From NCBI RefSeq assembly GCF_030129945.1, contig NZ_JARRAF010000006.1:124001-188000 (forward strand): 64,000 nucleotides of DNA, written 5' to 3'. The notes beneath the pieces were generated by a model that saw nothing but the letters and a program-made list of their open reading frames with translations, had not been told where the DNA came from and did no database searches. Positions 1 through 7,492 of the stretch are shown piece by piece (position 1 is the first letter of the stretch; each line of letters starts with the position of its first letter). The DNA is from Parachitinimonas caeni (lineage in GTDB: Bacteria; Pseudomonadota; Gammaproteobacteria; Burkholderiales; Chitinimonadaceae). Both the position numbers and the translations under genes were made by a program.

Positions 1-224
1 TCGGCCTGGCGCGAAAGTGCGTACTGGCTTGCCTCTGGCCTGGCTGATTTGCCCTGACCACGAAAGTCCATACAGAGCGTGCGAAAGTGCTCGGAAAATA
101 CGGGCGTCTGCAAGCCCCAAGCAGCAGTTGTCATGGTCAGGCCATTCAGCAGCAATAAAGCAGGCTTTCCGGGCGGACCGGCCTCGTAATACAACTCCAC
201 GCCATCAATGGTACAAATCGGCAT
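1..224 (-). CDS. Alpha/beta hydrolase, 3' end cut by window edge
   Basis: Reading leftwards from an ATG at 224-222 the frame stays open to the window edge, giving about 74 residues beginning MPICTIDGVELYYEAGPPGK. The segment LLLLNGLTMTTAAW fits the first strand and oxyanion-hole loop of alpha/beta hydrolases, and MDFRGQGKS matches the family's DxRGxGxS motif. The nucleophile serine and the rest of the fold lie outside the window. An AGGGG ribosome-binding site sits about 5 nt before the ATG. Family members include esterases, haloperoxidase-like enzymes and enol-lactonases; the substrate cannot be told from this fragment. Confidence 0.8.
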   Translation of the reverse strand, partial: MPICTIDGVELYYEAGPPGKPALLLLNGLTMTTAAWGLQTPVFSEHFRTLCMDFRGQGKSARPEASQYALSRQA

Positions 225-333
225 TTGTCGCCCCTCTCAGATCGACCTACAGAGCCAATTGTCGCCAAGCAACTTGCCGGTCTGACAATATCTTGTTAAT
301 AATCAAACTAATCCTCCTGCCAGGGAGCCGGCC

Positions 334-669
334 ATGTCGCGCGCCTACCACGTACATCTCTCCATCTACCCACTCGGCACAGCGGAAGTCCCTAAAGCGC
401 TTGCAGCAATACGTACCGCCTGGATTGCGCCAGCCTGGGTACGTCAGCGCGAAATTGCTGGTGCCCATTTTCTTGAAGCCATGGCCGAAGCACCATTCCG
501 TGCCGGTGAAACCGAAACGCTGTTTGTTGAACGCCTGTCTATTGCAATCTGGAAGCGACTAGGGCGTTACGTCAAGGTCGTTGTTGAAGCAGGCCATGAG
601 AATACGCCGGAATTCCGACATCTGGAGCTTGAAGAACCTGACTACCTCAAATTAATGCGCCTGCACTAA
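334..669 (+). CDS. Hypothetical protein, 111 aa
   Basis: This compact 111-residue protein has no signal peptide, membrane segment or motif that I recognise. The start is supported by AGGGAG 8 nt upstream. It begins MSRAYHVHLSIYPLG and ends with an acidic stretch (HLELEEPDYLKLMRLH). It is divergent from the alpha/beta hydrolase gene, with 109 bp between their starts. A longer overlapping frame at 17-562 has no ribosome-binding site and runs through the hydrolase promoter, so I prefer this one. Function unknown. Confidence 0.6.
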   Translation: MSRAYHVHLSIYPLGTAEVPKALAAIRTAWIAPAWVRQREIAGAHFLEAMAEAPFRAGETETLFVERLSIAIWKRLGRYVKVVVEAGHENTPEFRHLELEEPDYLKLMRLH

Positions 670-1065
670 CCCCACTTAGCAGGCCGATTCGACCTTGATT
701 TTCGGCGCCTCAAGCAATGACATTATCATTATAAGGCATCAACCGTCGCCGTCTGCTTGAGACAAGTCAGTAATTGCCACCAACCATGCAGCCAAGCACT
801 GGTACGCACCCTGAAGTGCCACAAATTGTTTGAATTAAGCCAAAAGCACTACACTCACAAACCCCTCCCTTCAACATCTGCTTATTTGACTGACAATTCC
901 TCAGTACTCATTTAGGCCAAAATATCTTTTATATTGAATCAGACCGTCATTGTGACTCCAGAATCCTGGGCCTTTGATAAATGCTAGCAGAGCAAGTCAT
1001 CTCAAAAGCGCCAGCAAGGCTTCAAGTGCCATGCGCAGCCCTAGCCATCACTCCCGCAGTACCAT

Positions 1066-1094
1066 AAAAAGAAAAGCCGCCCATGCCGGGCGGC
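1066..1094 (-). terminator. Orphan rho-independent terminator, leftward
   Basis: GCCGCCC (1076-1082) and GGGCGGC (1088-1094) form a perfect 7-bp stem with a 5-nt loop. On the minus strand the stem is followed by TTTTCTTTTT. There is no T-run on the plus strand. No protein gene on the minus strand lies upstream of it within 400 bp, so its transcript is unknown. Confidence 0.75.
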
Positions 1095-1203
1095 CCAAAA
1101 CTGCCGAATTTGGTTTCGTTAGCGATTAACTACAGGACTCTGAGGGCCCATGACACCTTGTAAAATAAAACCAGGTCTGGCAAAACGGCAAAATCAAACC
1201 CGC

Positions 1204-1251
1204 TTGATACAAATCAACCGGCCGTTTTGCTGCTTTGCAATAATCTTGGGG
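1204..1251 (+). promoter_or_regulatory. FNR/ANR box and predicted class II promoter of fabI-pta-ackA
   Basis: TTGATACAAATCAA at 1204-1217 is a perfect match to the FNR/ANR consensus TTGAT-N4-ATCAA. A -10-like AATAAT lies at 1239-1244, so a start site near 1251-1252 would put the box centre at about -41, the position expected for class II FNR activation. The predicted leader to the GTG at 1511 is about 260 nt. The box is seen in the sequence; oxygen-responsive control of the operon is inferred. Confidence 0.65.
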
Positions 1252-1510
1252 TCAACACGAATATCCGAATTAAATTGACCCATACCAAATAAAATATCAG
1301 CAACACTTCAATCAAGCGCGATCATTTTAGTTTCTATTATTTTAATTCGTCAAGATATCCGTCAATTCATCAAATATCAGAACAAACTAATACAGATTTC
1401 AGAAATTTCAGGCAGGAATTTCATCAATTTCACTTAACGTTGATTTAATCAATTCAAGCCTACACTGATCCATTCCCCCAGATGGGACAAACCTCTTTGG
1501 AGTCAAAGTC

Positions 1511-2275
1511 GTGACAGATTTAGCAGGAAAGAAAGGGCTGGTCGTCGGCATTGCCAACGATATGAGTATTGCCTGGGGTTGCGCCCAGAATTTTCGCAAA
1601 GCCGGGGCCGAGTTGGCGGTCACGTATCTCAACGAGAAAGCGGAGGCATTTGTTCGACCACTGGCCGATGCACTGGATTCTCAGCTGGTCATGCCATGCA
1701 ATGTCGAACATCCAGGCGAGTTGGAGGCCGTATTTGCCGCCATTACGCAACACTGGGGCAAGCTGGACTTTGTGTTGCACTCCATCGCCTACGCCCCGAT
1801 GGACGATTTGCGCGGCAGGGTGATCGACTGCTCCGAGCAAGGGTTCCTACGTGCGATGTCCGTATCCTGCCATTCATTCATCCGCATGGCGAAGCTTGCC
1901 GAACCACTGATGCAACATGGCGGAACCCTGCTCACCATGAGTTACTACGGCGCAGAAAAAGTTGTCGACCACTATGGCTTGATGGGGCCTGTGAAAGCTG
2001 CGCTGGAAAGCACCGCCCGCTACCTTGCGCATGAGCTGGGGCCCAAGCAGATTCGGGTACACGCTTTGTCGCCCGGCCCCCTGCTCACCCGTGCAGCGTC
2101 CGGCATTGCCCACTTCGATGACCTGCTGTCACAAGCGGTCGAGCGGGCACCACAACATCAGTTGGTTGATATTGATGACATCGGTGCAGTAGCAGCGTTT
2201 CTGGTGTCCGACGCAGCCCACGCCCTGACCGGTAGCCGGCTTTATGTCGATGCGGGCTATCACATTGTTGGATAA
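1511..2275 (+). CDS. fabI: Enoyl-[acyl-carrier-protein] reductase, FabI type
   Basis: This is a 254-residue short-chain dehydrogenase of the FabI branch, which reduces trans-2-enoyl-ACP with NAD(P)H in the last step of fatty-acid elongation. The N-terminal LVVGIANDMSIAWG is the FabI-type cofactor loop. The active-site pair is Y155 and K162 in HYGLMGPVK (Y-x6-K), with a second tyrosine in MSYYGAEK as in FabI. Translation starts at GTG, with TTGGAG 9 nt before it. It is first in an operon with pta and ackA. That linkage suggests it may be a second, condition-specific reductase rather than the main housekeeping FabI, but this is inference. Confidence 0.88.
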   Translation: MTDLAGKKGLVVGIANDMSIAWGCAQNFRKAGAELAVTYLNEKAEAFVRPLADALDSQLVMPCNVEHPGELEAVFAAITQHWGKLDFVLHSIAYAPMDDLRGRVIDCSEQGFLRAMSVSCHSFIRMAKLAEPLMQHGGTLLTMSYYGAEKVVDHYGLMGPVKAALESTARYLAHELGPKQIRVHALSPGPLLTRAASGIAHFDDLLSQAVERAPQHQLVDIDDIGAVAAFLVSDAAHALTGSRLYVDAGYHIVG

Positions 2276-2284
2276 GGAATAATC

Positions 2285-3211
2285 ATGAACACCCAACTTC
2301 ACCCAGCCTGGTACAACCAATTGCTTACCCATGCCAGCAAGATCCCGGCGATTCCGATGGCGGTTGTTCATCCCTGCGAACGCCAGGCATTGCGGGGCGC
2401 CATTGACGCGGCTGCAGCCGGTTTGATCGAACCCCTGCTGATTGCCCCGCTCGCCAAACTGCGCGCCATCGCCGACGATGAAGACATTGATCTGGACGCC
2501 TATCGCGTCATTGATGTGCCGCATAGTCACGCCGCAGCCGCCCAGGCAGTCGAACTGGCGCGAAGTGGCCAGGTGAAAGCATTGATGAAAGGTAGCCTGC
2601 ACACCGACGAGCTGATGGCGGCAGTGCTTAACAGCCAGACAGGCTTGCGTACCGAACGGCGCATCAGTCACGTCTTCGCCATGGATGTTCCCGCCTACCC
2701 ACGCCCGCTTTTCATCACCGATGCCGCTATCAACATTGAGCCAACACTGGATGAGAAACGCGACATCGTACAGAACGCCATTGATCTGGCGAAAACCTTG
2801 GGGATCGTTCAACCCAAAGTTGCAATCCTGGCAGCCGTGGAAACAGTGAACTCGAAAATGCAATCGACACTGGATGCCGCAGCCCTCTGCAAAATGGCTG
2901 ATCGCGGCCAGATTTGCGGCGGTACGCTGGATGGCCCTCTGGCCTTCGACAATGCCATCTCGCCAGAAGCCGCCGCCAGCAAGGGCATTCACTCCGCCGT
3001 TGCCGGCCTTGCCGACATTCTGGTAGTGCCCAATCTGGAGGCTGGCAATATGCTGGCCAAACAGCTGCAGTACCTCGCGGGTGCCCAGGCAGCAGGCATT
3101 GTCCTTGGCGCGAAAGTGCCAATCGTCCTGACCAGCCGCGCCGACTCAGCCTCTGCCAGACAGGCATCCTGCGCGATCGCCGCGCTGATCCTGCATGCCA
3201 AGGTTAATTGA
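2285..3211 (+). CDS. pta: Phosphate acetyl/butyryltransferase (short Pta/Ptb form)
   Basis: This 308-residue protein of the PTA_PTB family transfers an acyl group between CoA and phosphate. It contains ALMKGSLHTDELMAAVL, TDAAINIEPTLDEK and ICGGTLDGPLAFDNAIS, all characteristic family blocks. It lacks the N-terminal DRTGG/P-loop regulatory regions of the long enterobacterial Pta and corresponds to the catalytic domain alone. It follows fabI by 9 nt and is directly followed by acetate kinase, so together they convert acetyl-CoA to acetate and ATP. Acetyl versus butyryl preference cannot be decided from sequence; the partner kinase and context favour acetyl. Confidence 0.88.
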   Translation: MNTQLHPAWYNQLLTHASKIPAIPMAVVHPCERQALRGAIDAAAAGLIEPLLIAPLAKLRAIADDEDIDLDAYRVIDVPHSHAAAAQAVELARSGQVKALMKGSLHTDELMAAVLNSQTGLRTERRISHVFAMDVPAYPRPLFITDAAINIEPTLDEKRDIVQNAIDLAKTLGIVQPKVAILAAVETVNSKMQSTLDAAALCKMADRGQICGGTLDGPLAFDNAISPEAAASKGIHSAVAGLADILVVPNLEAGNMLAKQLQYLAGAQAAGIVLGAKVPIVLTSRADSASARQASCAIAALILHAKVN

Positions 3212-3212
3212 T

Positions 3213-4373
3213 ATGGGCAGCATACTGACGCTGAACGCCGGCTCCTCCAGTATCAAGTTCGGCCTCTATGATCCGGATGGCCCAAACCGGCATTTTTCTG
3301 GGCAAATTGCGGGTATTGGGGGGCCTCAAGCCGAGTTCAAGGTAAGGGGATCACAAATACCGGCTCCGGCATCTTTCCGGGCAAACGACCACAATGAAGC
3401 CCTGGCTGGTCTACTGACCTGGCTCAGCCACTATCTGGGGAAAGCACCTGCCGTGGTCAGCCATCGGATTGTGCATGGTGGCGAACGCTACGCCAGCGCA
3501 GTTGAACTCACCGAGCCGACAATCGCCTATCTGGAGAGTCTGACCCCATTGGCGCCACTGCATCAGCCACATGGACTGGCCGCCATTCATGCTGTGACCA
3601 GATTGCTCCCCACTACGCCGCAGATTGCCTGCTTCGACACCGCGTTTCACCAGACTCAAGCGTCGCTGCAACAACGCTTTGCTCTACCCCGCTCATGGCA
3701 TGATCGCGGTGTCAGGCGCTATGGCTTTCATGGTCTGTCCTATGAATACATCGCCGACCAGCTCCCGACTGTGCTGGATACCCATCCCGGCCGGGTTGTC
3801 GTGGCGCACCTTGGCAACGGCGCCAGCGCCTGCGCCATACAGAATGGCCGAAGCGTTGCCTCGACGATGGGACTCACCGCTCTGGATGGCTTGATGATGG
3901 GCAGCCGGTGCGGCCGGCTGGATCCTGGCGTAGTGCTCTATCTGCAACAGACGGGGGGCTTGAGCCTGGATGACACGGCTGACTTGCTATACAAGCAGTC
4001 TGGTTTGTTGGGGGTGTCGGGAATCAGCAGTGATATGCGGCAGTTGCTTGGCGAGGAATCGCCACAAGCACAAGAGGCTATCGAGCTGTTTTGTCTCAGC
4101 GCTGCCCGCGAGATTGCTAGTCTGCTGGTACCACTAGGTGGCCTGGATGCATTGATCTTTACCGCCGGAATCGGGGAGAACGCCCCGGAAATACGTGCCC
4201 GGATTGTGGACCACCTCGCTTGGCTGAATATCGAACTGGACCCGCAGAAAAATGCCGCGAACGCGCAACATATCGCCACAGTACGGTCAGGTGTGGCTGT
4301 GTGCGTGATTGCAACGGATGAAGAGATAATGCTGGCACGGCATGCCGCCAATTGGCTGCAGCGCTTGTGTTGA
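3213..4373 (+). CDS. ackA: Acetate kinase
   Basis: This 386-residue enzyme of the acetokinase family makes ATP and acetate from acetyl phosphate. The N-terminal ILTLNAGSSSIKF is the family signature, and later blocks (VSHRIVHGGERY, ACFDTAFHQT, RRYGFHGLSYEYI, VVAHLGNGASACAI, IFTAGIGENAPEIR) cover the substrate and nucleotide sites. The ATG at 3213 lies one base after the pta stop and gives the expected N-terminus; an in-frame ATG at 3195 inside pta is less likely. It is the last gene of the operon and is followed by a strong terminator at 4441. Confidence 0.93.
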   Translation: MGSILTLNAGSSSIKFGLYDPDGPNRHFSGQIAGIGGPQAEFKVRGSQIPAPASFRANDHNEALAGLLTWLSHYLGKAPAVVSHRIVHGGERYASAVELTEPTIAYLESLTPLAPLHQPHGLAAIHAVTRLLPTTPQIACFDTAFHQTQASLQQRFALPRSWHDRGVRRYGFHGLSYEYIADQLPTVLDTHPGRVVVAHLGNGASACAIQNGRSVASTMGLTALDGLMMGSRCGRLDPGVVLYLQQTGGLSLDDTADLLYKQSGLLGVSGISSDMRQLLGEESPQAQEAIELFCLSAAREIASLLVPLGGLDALIFTAGIGENAPEIRARIVDHLAWLNIELDPQKNAANAQHIATVRSGVAVCVIATDEEIMLARHAANWLQRLC

Positions 4374-4440
4374 TCGAACGTAGTCGCAGAGCAAGGCCAC
4401 CGATACACAGCATAAAAATATCGCGTTGACCAAAAACAAA

Positions 4441-4466
4441 AGCCCAGTCAGATGACTGGGCTTTTT
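4441..4466. terminator. Bidirectional terminator between ackA and rpsT
   Basis: AGCCCAGT (4441-4448) pairs with ACTGGGCT (4455-4462), followed by TTTTCT on the plus strand. The minus strand continues TTTGTTTTTGG. It therefore serves the two convergent genes ackA and rpsT. Confidence 0.9.
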
Positions 4467-4498
4467 CTCACGATGCTGGCCAGCAAATCGGGAGAGTA

Positions 4499-4762
4499 TC
4501 AGGCCATAGCCTTGATAGCGTCCGACAGACGGCTCTTATGGCGGGCAGCTTTGTTCTTATGGAAGATGCCTTTGTCAGCGATACGATCGATGATGCTCAC
4601 CGAAGTTTTATAAACAGCCTGGGCGGCAGTCTTGTCGCCGGCTTCGATCGCCTTCAATACCTTTTTGATAGCCGTACGGAAAGCGGAACGCTGCGCCATG
4701 TTACGAGCACGGGCGGCAACGGCCTGACGGGCACGCTTCTTGGCTTGTGCAGTGTTTGCCAT
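4499..4762 (-). CDS. rpsT: 30S ribosomal protein S20
   Basis: This is an 87-residue basic protein of the S20 family, which binds 16S rRNA early in 30S assembly. It begins [20 protein letters not shown] and contains [20 protein letters not shown] and [21 protein letters not shown], with the usual length and charge. AGGAG lies 10 nt before the ATG. It is divergent from murJ, an arrangement common in betaproteobacteria. Confidence 0.97.
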   Translation of the reverse strand: MANTAQAKKRARQAVAARARNMAQRSAFRTAIKKVLKAIEAGDKTAAQAVYKTSVSIIDRIADKGIFHKNKAARHKSRLSDAIKAMA

Positions 4763-4806
4763 TGTTCGAGAACTCCTAATTAAGAGACTTTTCTAGAAAA
4801 CAGAAG

Positions 4807-4835
4807 ATCATACGCTGCCTCCCGCATGCTGGCAA
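4807..4835 (-). promoter_or_regulatory. Predicted sigma-70 promoter of rpsT
   Basis: On the minus strand a -35 TTGCCA (4835-4830) and a -10 TATGAT (4812-4807) are separated by exactly 17 bp, each one base away from consensus. The promoter lies about 45 bp upstream of the rpsT start and fits a strong ribosomal-protein promoter. Confidence 0.7.
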
Positions 4836-4868
4836 GTTGGCTTACACTAGCCGCCCCGCAATTGCTCA

Positions 4869-6416
4869 ATGAAAACAATGAATCTGCTTCGCATGCTGGC
4901 CCGTGTCAGCAGTATGACCATGCTGTCACGCATTCTCGGGTTCGTGCGTGACGCCATCATCGCACGCTATTTTGGCGCCGGCCTGGCTACAGATTGCTTC
5001 AATGTTGCCTTCCGTTTACCCAATCTGTTACGCAGGATTTTTGCTGAAGGCGCATTTTCTCAAGCTTTCGTCCCGGTACTGGCCGAATACAAAAATCAGC
5101 GTGGCGAAACTGCAACACGCATATTGGTTGCAGATGTTGCAGGGGTGCTGAGTGCCATCCTGGCGCTGGTCAGCATACTTGGCGTGGTGGCAGCCCCGTG
5201 GGTGATTTATCTGACAGCTCATGGCCTGACCGAAAAACCAGGCGGCTTCGAATTGGCCACCAGCTTGCTGCGAATCACTTTCCCTTACATCTTTCTGATT
5301 TCGCTGGCTTCGCTGGTTGGGAGTGTGCTCAACACCTACAACCGCTTCACTGTCCCGGCGGTTACGCCGACGCTGTTCAACGTCGCCTCTATTCTCTGTG
5401 CCCTGTTTCTGGCACCGCATCTTGATATACCGATTCATGCACTGGCATGGGGCACGTTACTGGGTGGAGTCATGCAGCTTGGCTTTCAGCTGCCTTTTTT
5501 ACACAAGGTCGGCATGCTGGTCTGGCCACGTCTGGCATGGAAAGACCCCGCGGTCTGGCGCATCATCAAGCAAATGGCACCACTGATGTTTTCGGTATCG
5601 GTGGCACAGATCAGCCTGGTCATCAATACCCAGTTTGCCAGTGCCTTGCGGGAAGGAAGCGTGTCATGGATGTACTACGCAGACCGTCTGATGGAACTGC
5701 CCAGTGGGGTACTGGGTGCCGCACTGGGCACGATCTTGCTGCCATCCTTGGCCAAGCTGCACGCCAAGGACGACAGCAGCGAATATTCAGCCATGCTGGA
5801 CTGGGGCCTGCGCCTGTGCCTGCTGCTGTCGCTCCCTGCGGCGGTCGCACTGGCCGTGCTGGCCTACCCGCTGATTGGCAGCCTGTTCCAGTACGGCAAG
5901 TTCGGGGATTTTGATGCCAGCATGACTGCACAGGCCCTGATTGCCTACAGCATCGGCCTGCTGGGACTAATCGCCGTCAAGATCCTCGCGCCGGGTTTTT
6001 ATGCGCGGCAGGATACGCGTACGCCCGTCAAGATCGCCGTCATCACCCTGATTTGTACACAGCTGATGAACCTGCTGTTTTACAAGCCGCTTGCCCATGC
6101 TGGCTTGTCGCTGTCTATCGGGCTCGCCGCCACCCTCAACGCCTATCTGCTGCTGCGGGCATTACGCAAGCAGAACATCTACCAGCCATCAGCCGGCTGG
6201 TTCGGCTTTCTGGCAAAACTTTTGTTTGCGGTGGTAGTCATGGCCATTGTCCTCTGGTTTGGGGCGCACTGGCTCGGCAGCTGGCAAACCGGTGCAATGT
6301 GGTTACGTTGCAGCAAGCTACTAGGGCTATGTGCCGCCGGTGCCGGCATCTACTTTGCATGCCTTGGCCTGTGCGGATTCCGGCCAAGAGACTTCTCGCG
6401 GCGGGCGACGAGCTGA
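4869..6416 (+). CDS. murJ: Lipid II flippase MurJ
   Basis: This 515-residue multi-spanning membrane protein of the MVF/MurJ (MATE-like) superfamily moves lipid II across the inner membrane for peptidoglycan synthesis. The N-terminal [23 protein letters not shown] and [20 protein letters not shown] are strongly conserved MurJ blocks, and about 14 hydrophobic segments follow. Length matches the family (about 510). An ATG 9 nt further in (MNLLRML) is an alternative start. It is divergent from rpsT. A fragment of the dispersed repeat lies 48 nt after the stop. Confidence 0.94.
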   Translation: MKTMNLLRMLARVSSMTMLSRILGFVRDAIIARYFGAGLATDCFNVAFRLPNLLRRIFAEGAFSQAFVPVLAEYKNQRGETATRILVADVAGVLSAILALVSILGVVAAPWVIYLTAHGLTEKPGGFELATSLLRITFPYIFLISLASLVGSVLNTYNRFTVPAVTPTLFNVASILCALFLAPHLDIPIHALAWGTLLGGVMQLGFQLPFLHKVGMLVWPRLAWKDPAVWRIIKQMAPLMFSVSVAQISLVINTQFASALREGSVSWMYYADRLMELPSGVLGAALGTILLPSLAKLHAKDDSSEYSAMLDWGLRLCLLLSLPAAVALAVLAYPLIGSLFQYGKFGDFDASMTAQALIAYSIGLLGLIAVKILAPGFYARQDTRTPVKIAVITLICTQLMNLLFYKPLAHAGLSLSIGLAATLNAYLLLRALRKQNIYQPSAGWFGFLAKLLFAVVVMAIVLWFGAHWLGSWQTGAMWLRCSKLLGLCAAGAGIYFACLGLCGFRPRDFSRRATS

Positions 6417-6464
6417 CGCTTGCCCTGTGCCGGATATTGCCGCCCACGGCCAGCACCGTTACTG

Positions 6465-6480
6465 TTAGGTTCTGTTGATT
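6465..6480 (+). repeat. Fragment of the TAGGYKCTGTTGAC repeat family
   Basis: TTAGGTTCTGTTGATTTT matches one terminus of the dispersed palindromic element (compare the element at 58606). No matching right end is seen nearby, so it is a solo end. It sits between murJ and the LprI-like gene, upstream of that gene's ribosome-binding site. Confidence 0.6.
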
Positions 6481-6506
6481 TTCCCCCTTCACTTGCAGGA
6501 GCCCTG

Positions 6507-6884
6507 ATGAAATCTGCGTTGATTGCCACTTTATTGGCACTGGCTAGCGGCACTACCTTTGCAGCGGCTGGCTGCGATAACCCGAAGAATGACTTTGACG
6601 ATCTGTACTGTCTGAACAAGGTATACCTGCAAGCCGATAAGGAACTGAATGAGAACTACGGCAAGCTGGTCAAGCAGCTTGATGACGAGGGCAAGAAGCT
6701 GTTGAAGAAAGGCCAGCTGGAGTGGATTGCCAACCGCAATCGGGACTGCAGCTACAAAGACGCCAAAGGCTTTTACGTCAACCTCGACTGTGCAGCAACC
6801 ACGACTATCAGTCGCGCCCAGTTTCTGCAGGATCGGGTGCGCGAATGCTCCAGTGCCGGTTGCATGAACAGCAAGCTGAAGTGA
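6507..6884 (+). CDS. Secreted LprI/DUF1311-type protein
   Basis: This 125-residue protein has a signal peptide (MKSALIATLLALASGTTFAA) with a likely cleavage after Ala. The mature part has the DUF1311 (lysozyme inhibitor LprI) pattern: paired cysteines in AAGCDNPKNDFDDLYCLNK, then alpha-helical KELNENYGKLVKQL and QLEWIANRNRDCSY. Further cysteines (LDCAATT, VRECSSAGC) suggest disulfides in the periplasm. AGGAG lies 6 nt before the ATG. Some family members inhibit lysozyme; that role here is only inferred from family. Confidence 0.8.
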   Translation: MKSALIATLLALASGTTFAAAGCDNPKNDFDDLYCLNKVYLQADKELNENYGKLVKQLDDEGKKLLKKGQLEWIANRNRDCSYKDAKGFYVNLDCAATTTISRAQFLQDRVRECSSAGCMNSKLK

Positions 6885-6892
6885 GCCACACG

Positions 6893-7396
6893 ATGTCCGA
6901 CATTGCTATTCGTCCTGCCACAGCGGCAGATATTCCTGTGATTTCCGAACTGGCTGGCGTCATCTGGCGTGCACACTACCCAGGCCTGATCACGCATGAG
7001 CAGATCGACTACATGCTGGCGCAGCGCTACAACCCCATTGCGCTGGCAGAAGAAATCGAGACCGTCGGCCATCGGCTGGACGCCTTGTGGATGGACGGCG
7101 TGATCGTGGGTTATGCCAACTATTTCCGCTACAGCCCTACCGAGATGAAGCTCGACAAGCTATACCTGCATCCCGATCTGCACGGCCAAGGTCATGGCAG
7201 CCGGCTGCTGGAGCACGTCTTTGATGAATCGCGCAAGGCGGGCTGCAGCGCACTGATCCTGTGCGTGAACAAGGGTAATGAGAAGGCAATGAAGTCCTAC
7301 TTGCGCAACGGCTTTAGCGTGCGTGAATCAATCTGTGTCGATATCGGCGGTGGCTTTGTCATGGATGACTTTGTGCTGGAAAAGTCTTTAGCCTGA
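6893..7396 (+). CDS. GNAT-family N-acetyltransferase
   Basis: This 167-residue protein begins MSDIAIRPATAADIPVISEL, the usual first strand and helix of GNATs. The acetyl-CoA loop is seen in LYLHPDLHGQGHGSRLLEHV (Q-x-x-G-x-G/S), and CVNKGNEKAMKSYLRNGFSVRE is the C-terminal N-x-x-x-x-x-Y-x-x-x-G-F motif. The start could also be a GTG at 6881 that overlaps the previous stop. It lies just downstream of the LprI-like gene and before a strong terminator. Substrate unknown. Confidence 0.85.
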   Translation: MSDIAIRPATAADIPVISELAGVIWRAHYPGLITHEQIDYMLAQRYNPIALAEEIETVGHRLDALWMDGVIVGYANYFRYSPTEMKLDKLYLHPDLHGQGHGSRLLEHVFDESRKAGCSALILCVNKGNEKAMKSYLRNGFSVRESICVDIGGGFVMDDFVLEKSLA

Positions 7397-7423
7397 CACC
7401 GCACCACACAGACTTGCCCCACC

Positions 7424-7460
7424 AACAACAACGCCACCTCTACAGGTGGCGTTGTTGTTT
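7424..7460. terminator. Bidirectional terminator between GNAT and gcvP
   Basis: A perfect 16-bp stem (7424-7439 pairing with 7444-7459) encloses a CTAC loop. The stem's outer part is AAC repeats on the left and GTT repeats on the right. It lies between the convergent GNAT and gcvP genes. Confidence 0.85.
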
Positions 7461-7492
7461 CAGGCTGCTGGCCTTGCTGACGGATGGTTATT

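Larger units (their letters stand above)
670..1510. other. 840-bp intergenic region upstream of fabI operon
   Basis: No convincing gene lies here. It holds a leftward rho-independent terminator (1066-1094), a perfect FNR/ANR box with a suitably placed -10 (1204-1244), and an AT-rich stretch (about 1260-1420) that would form the roughly 260-nt untranslated leader of the fabI operon. An inverted repeat GGGTCAA/TTGACCC (1249-1255 and 1275-1282) lies at the predicted start of that transcript. Nothing recognisable was seen from 670 to 1065. Confidence 0.6.

Noticed and set aside
17-562. Plus-strand open frame of 181 codons at the left edge
   Set aside because: It runs antisense through the alpha/beta hydrolase start and overlaps the better-supported gene at 334; it has no ribosome-binding site or protein-like features.
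1164-1285. Short minus-strand frame of about 23 codons near the orphan terminator
   Set aside because: No ribosome-binding site and no similarity; a small RNA explains the terminator better than a peptide.
2129-2992. Long minus-strand frame antisense to fabI/pta
   Set aside because: Mirror of a GC-rich coding gene; low-complexity His/Gly/Cys composition and no start signals.
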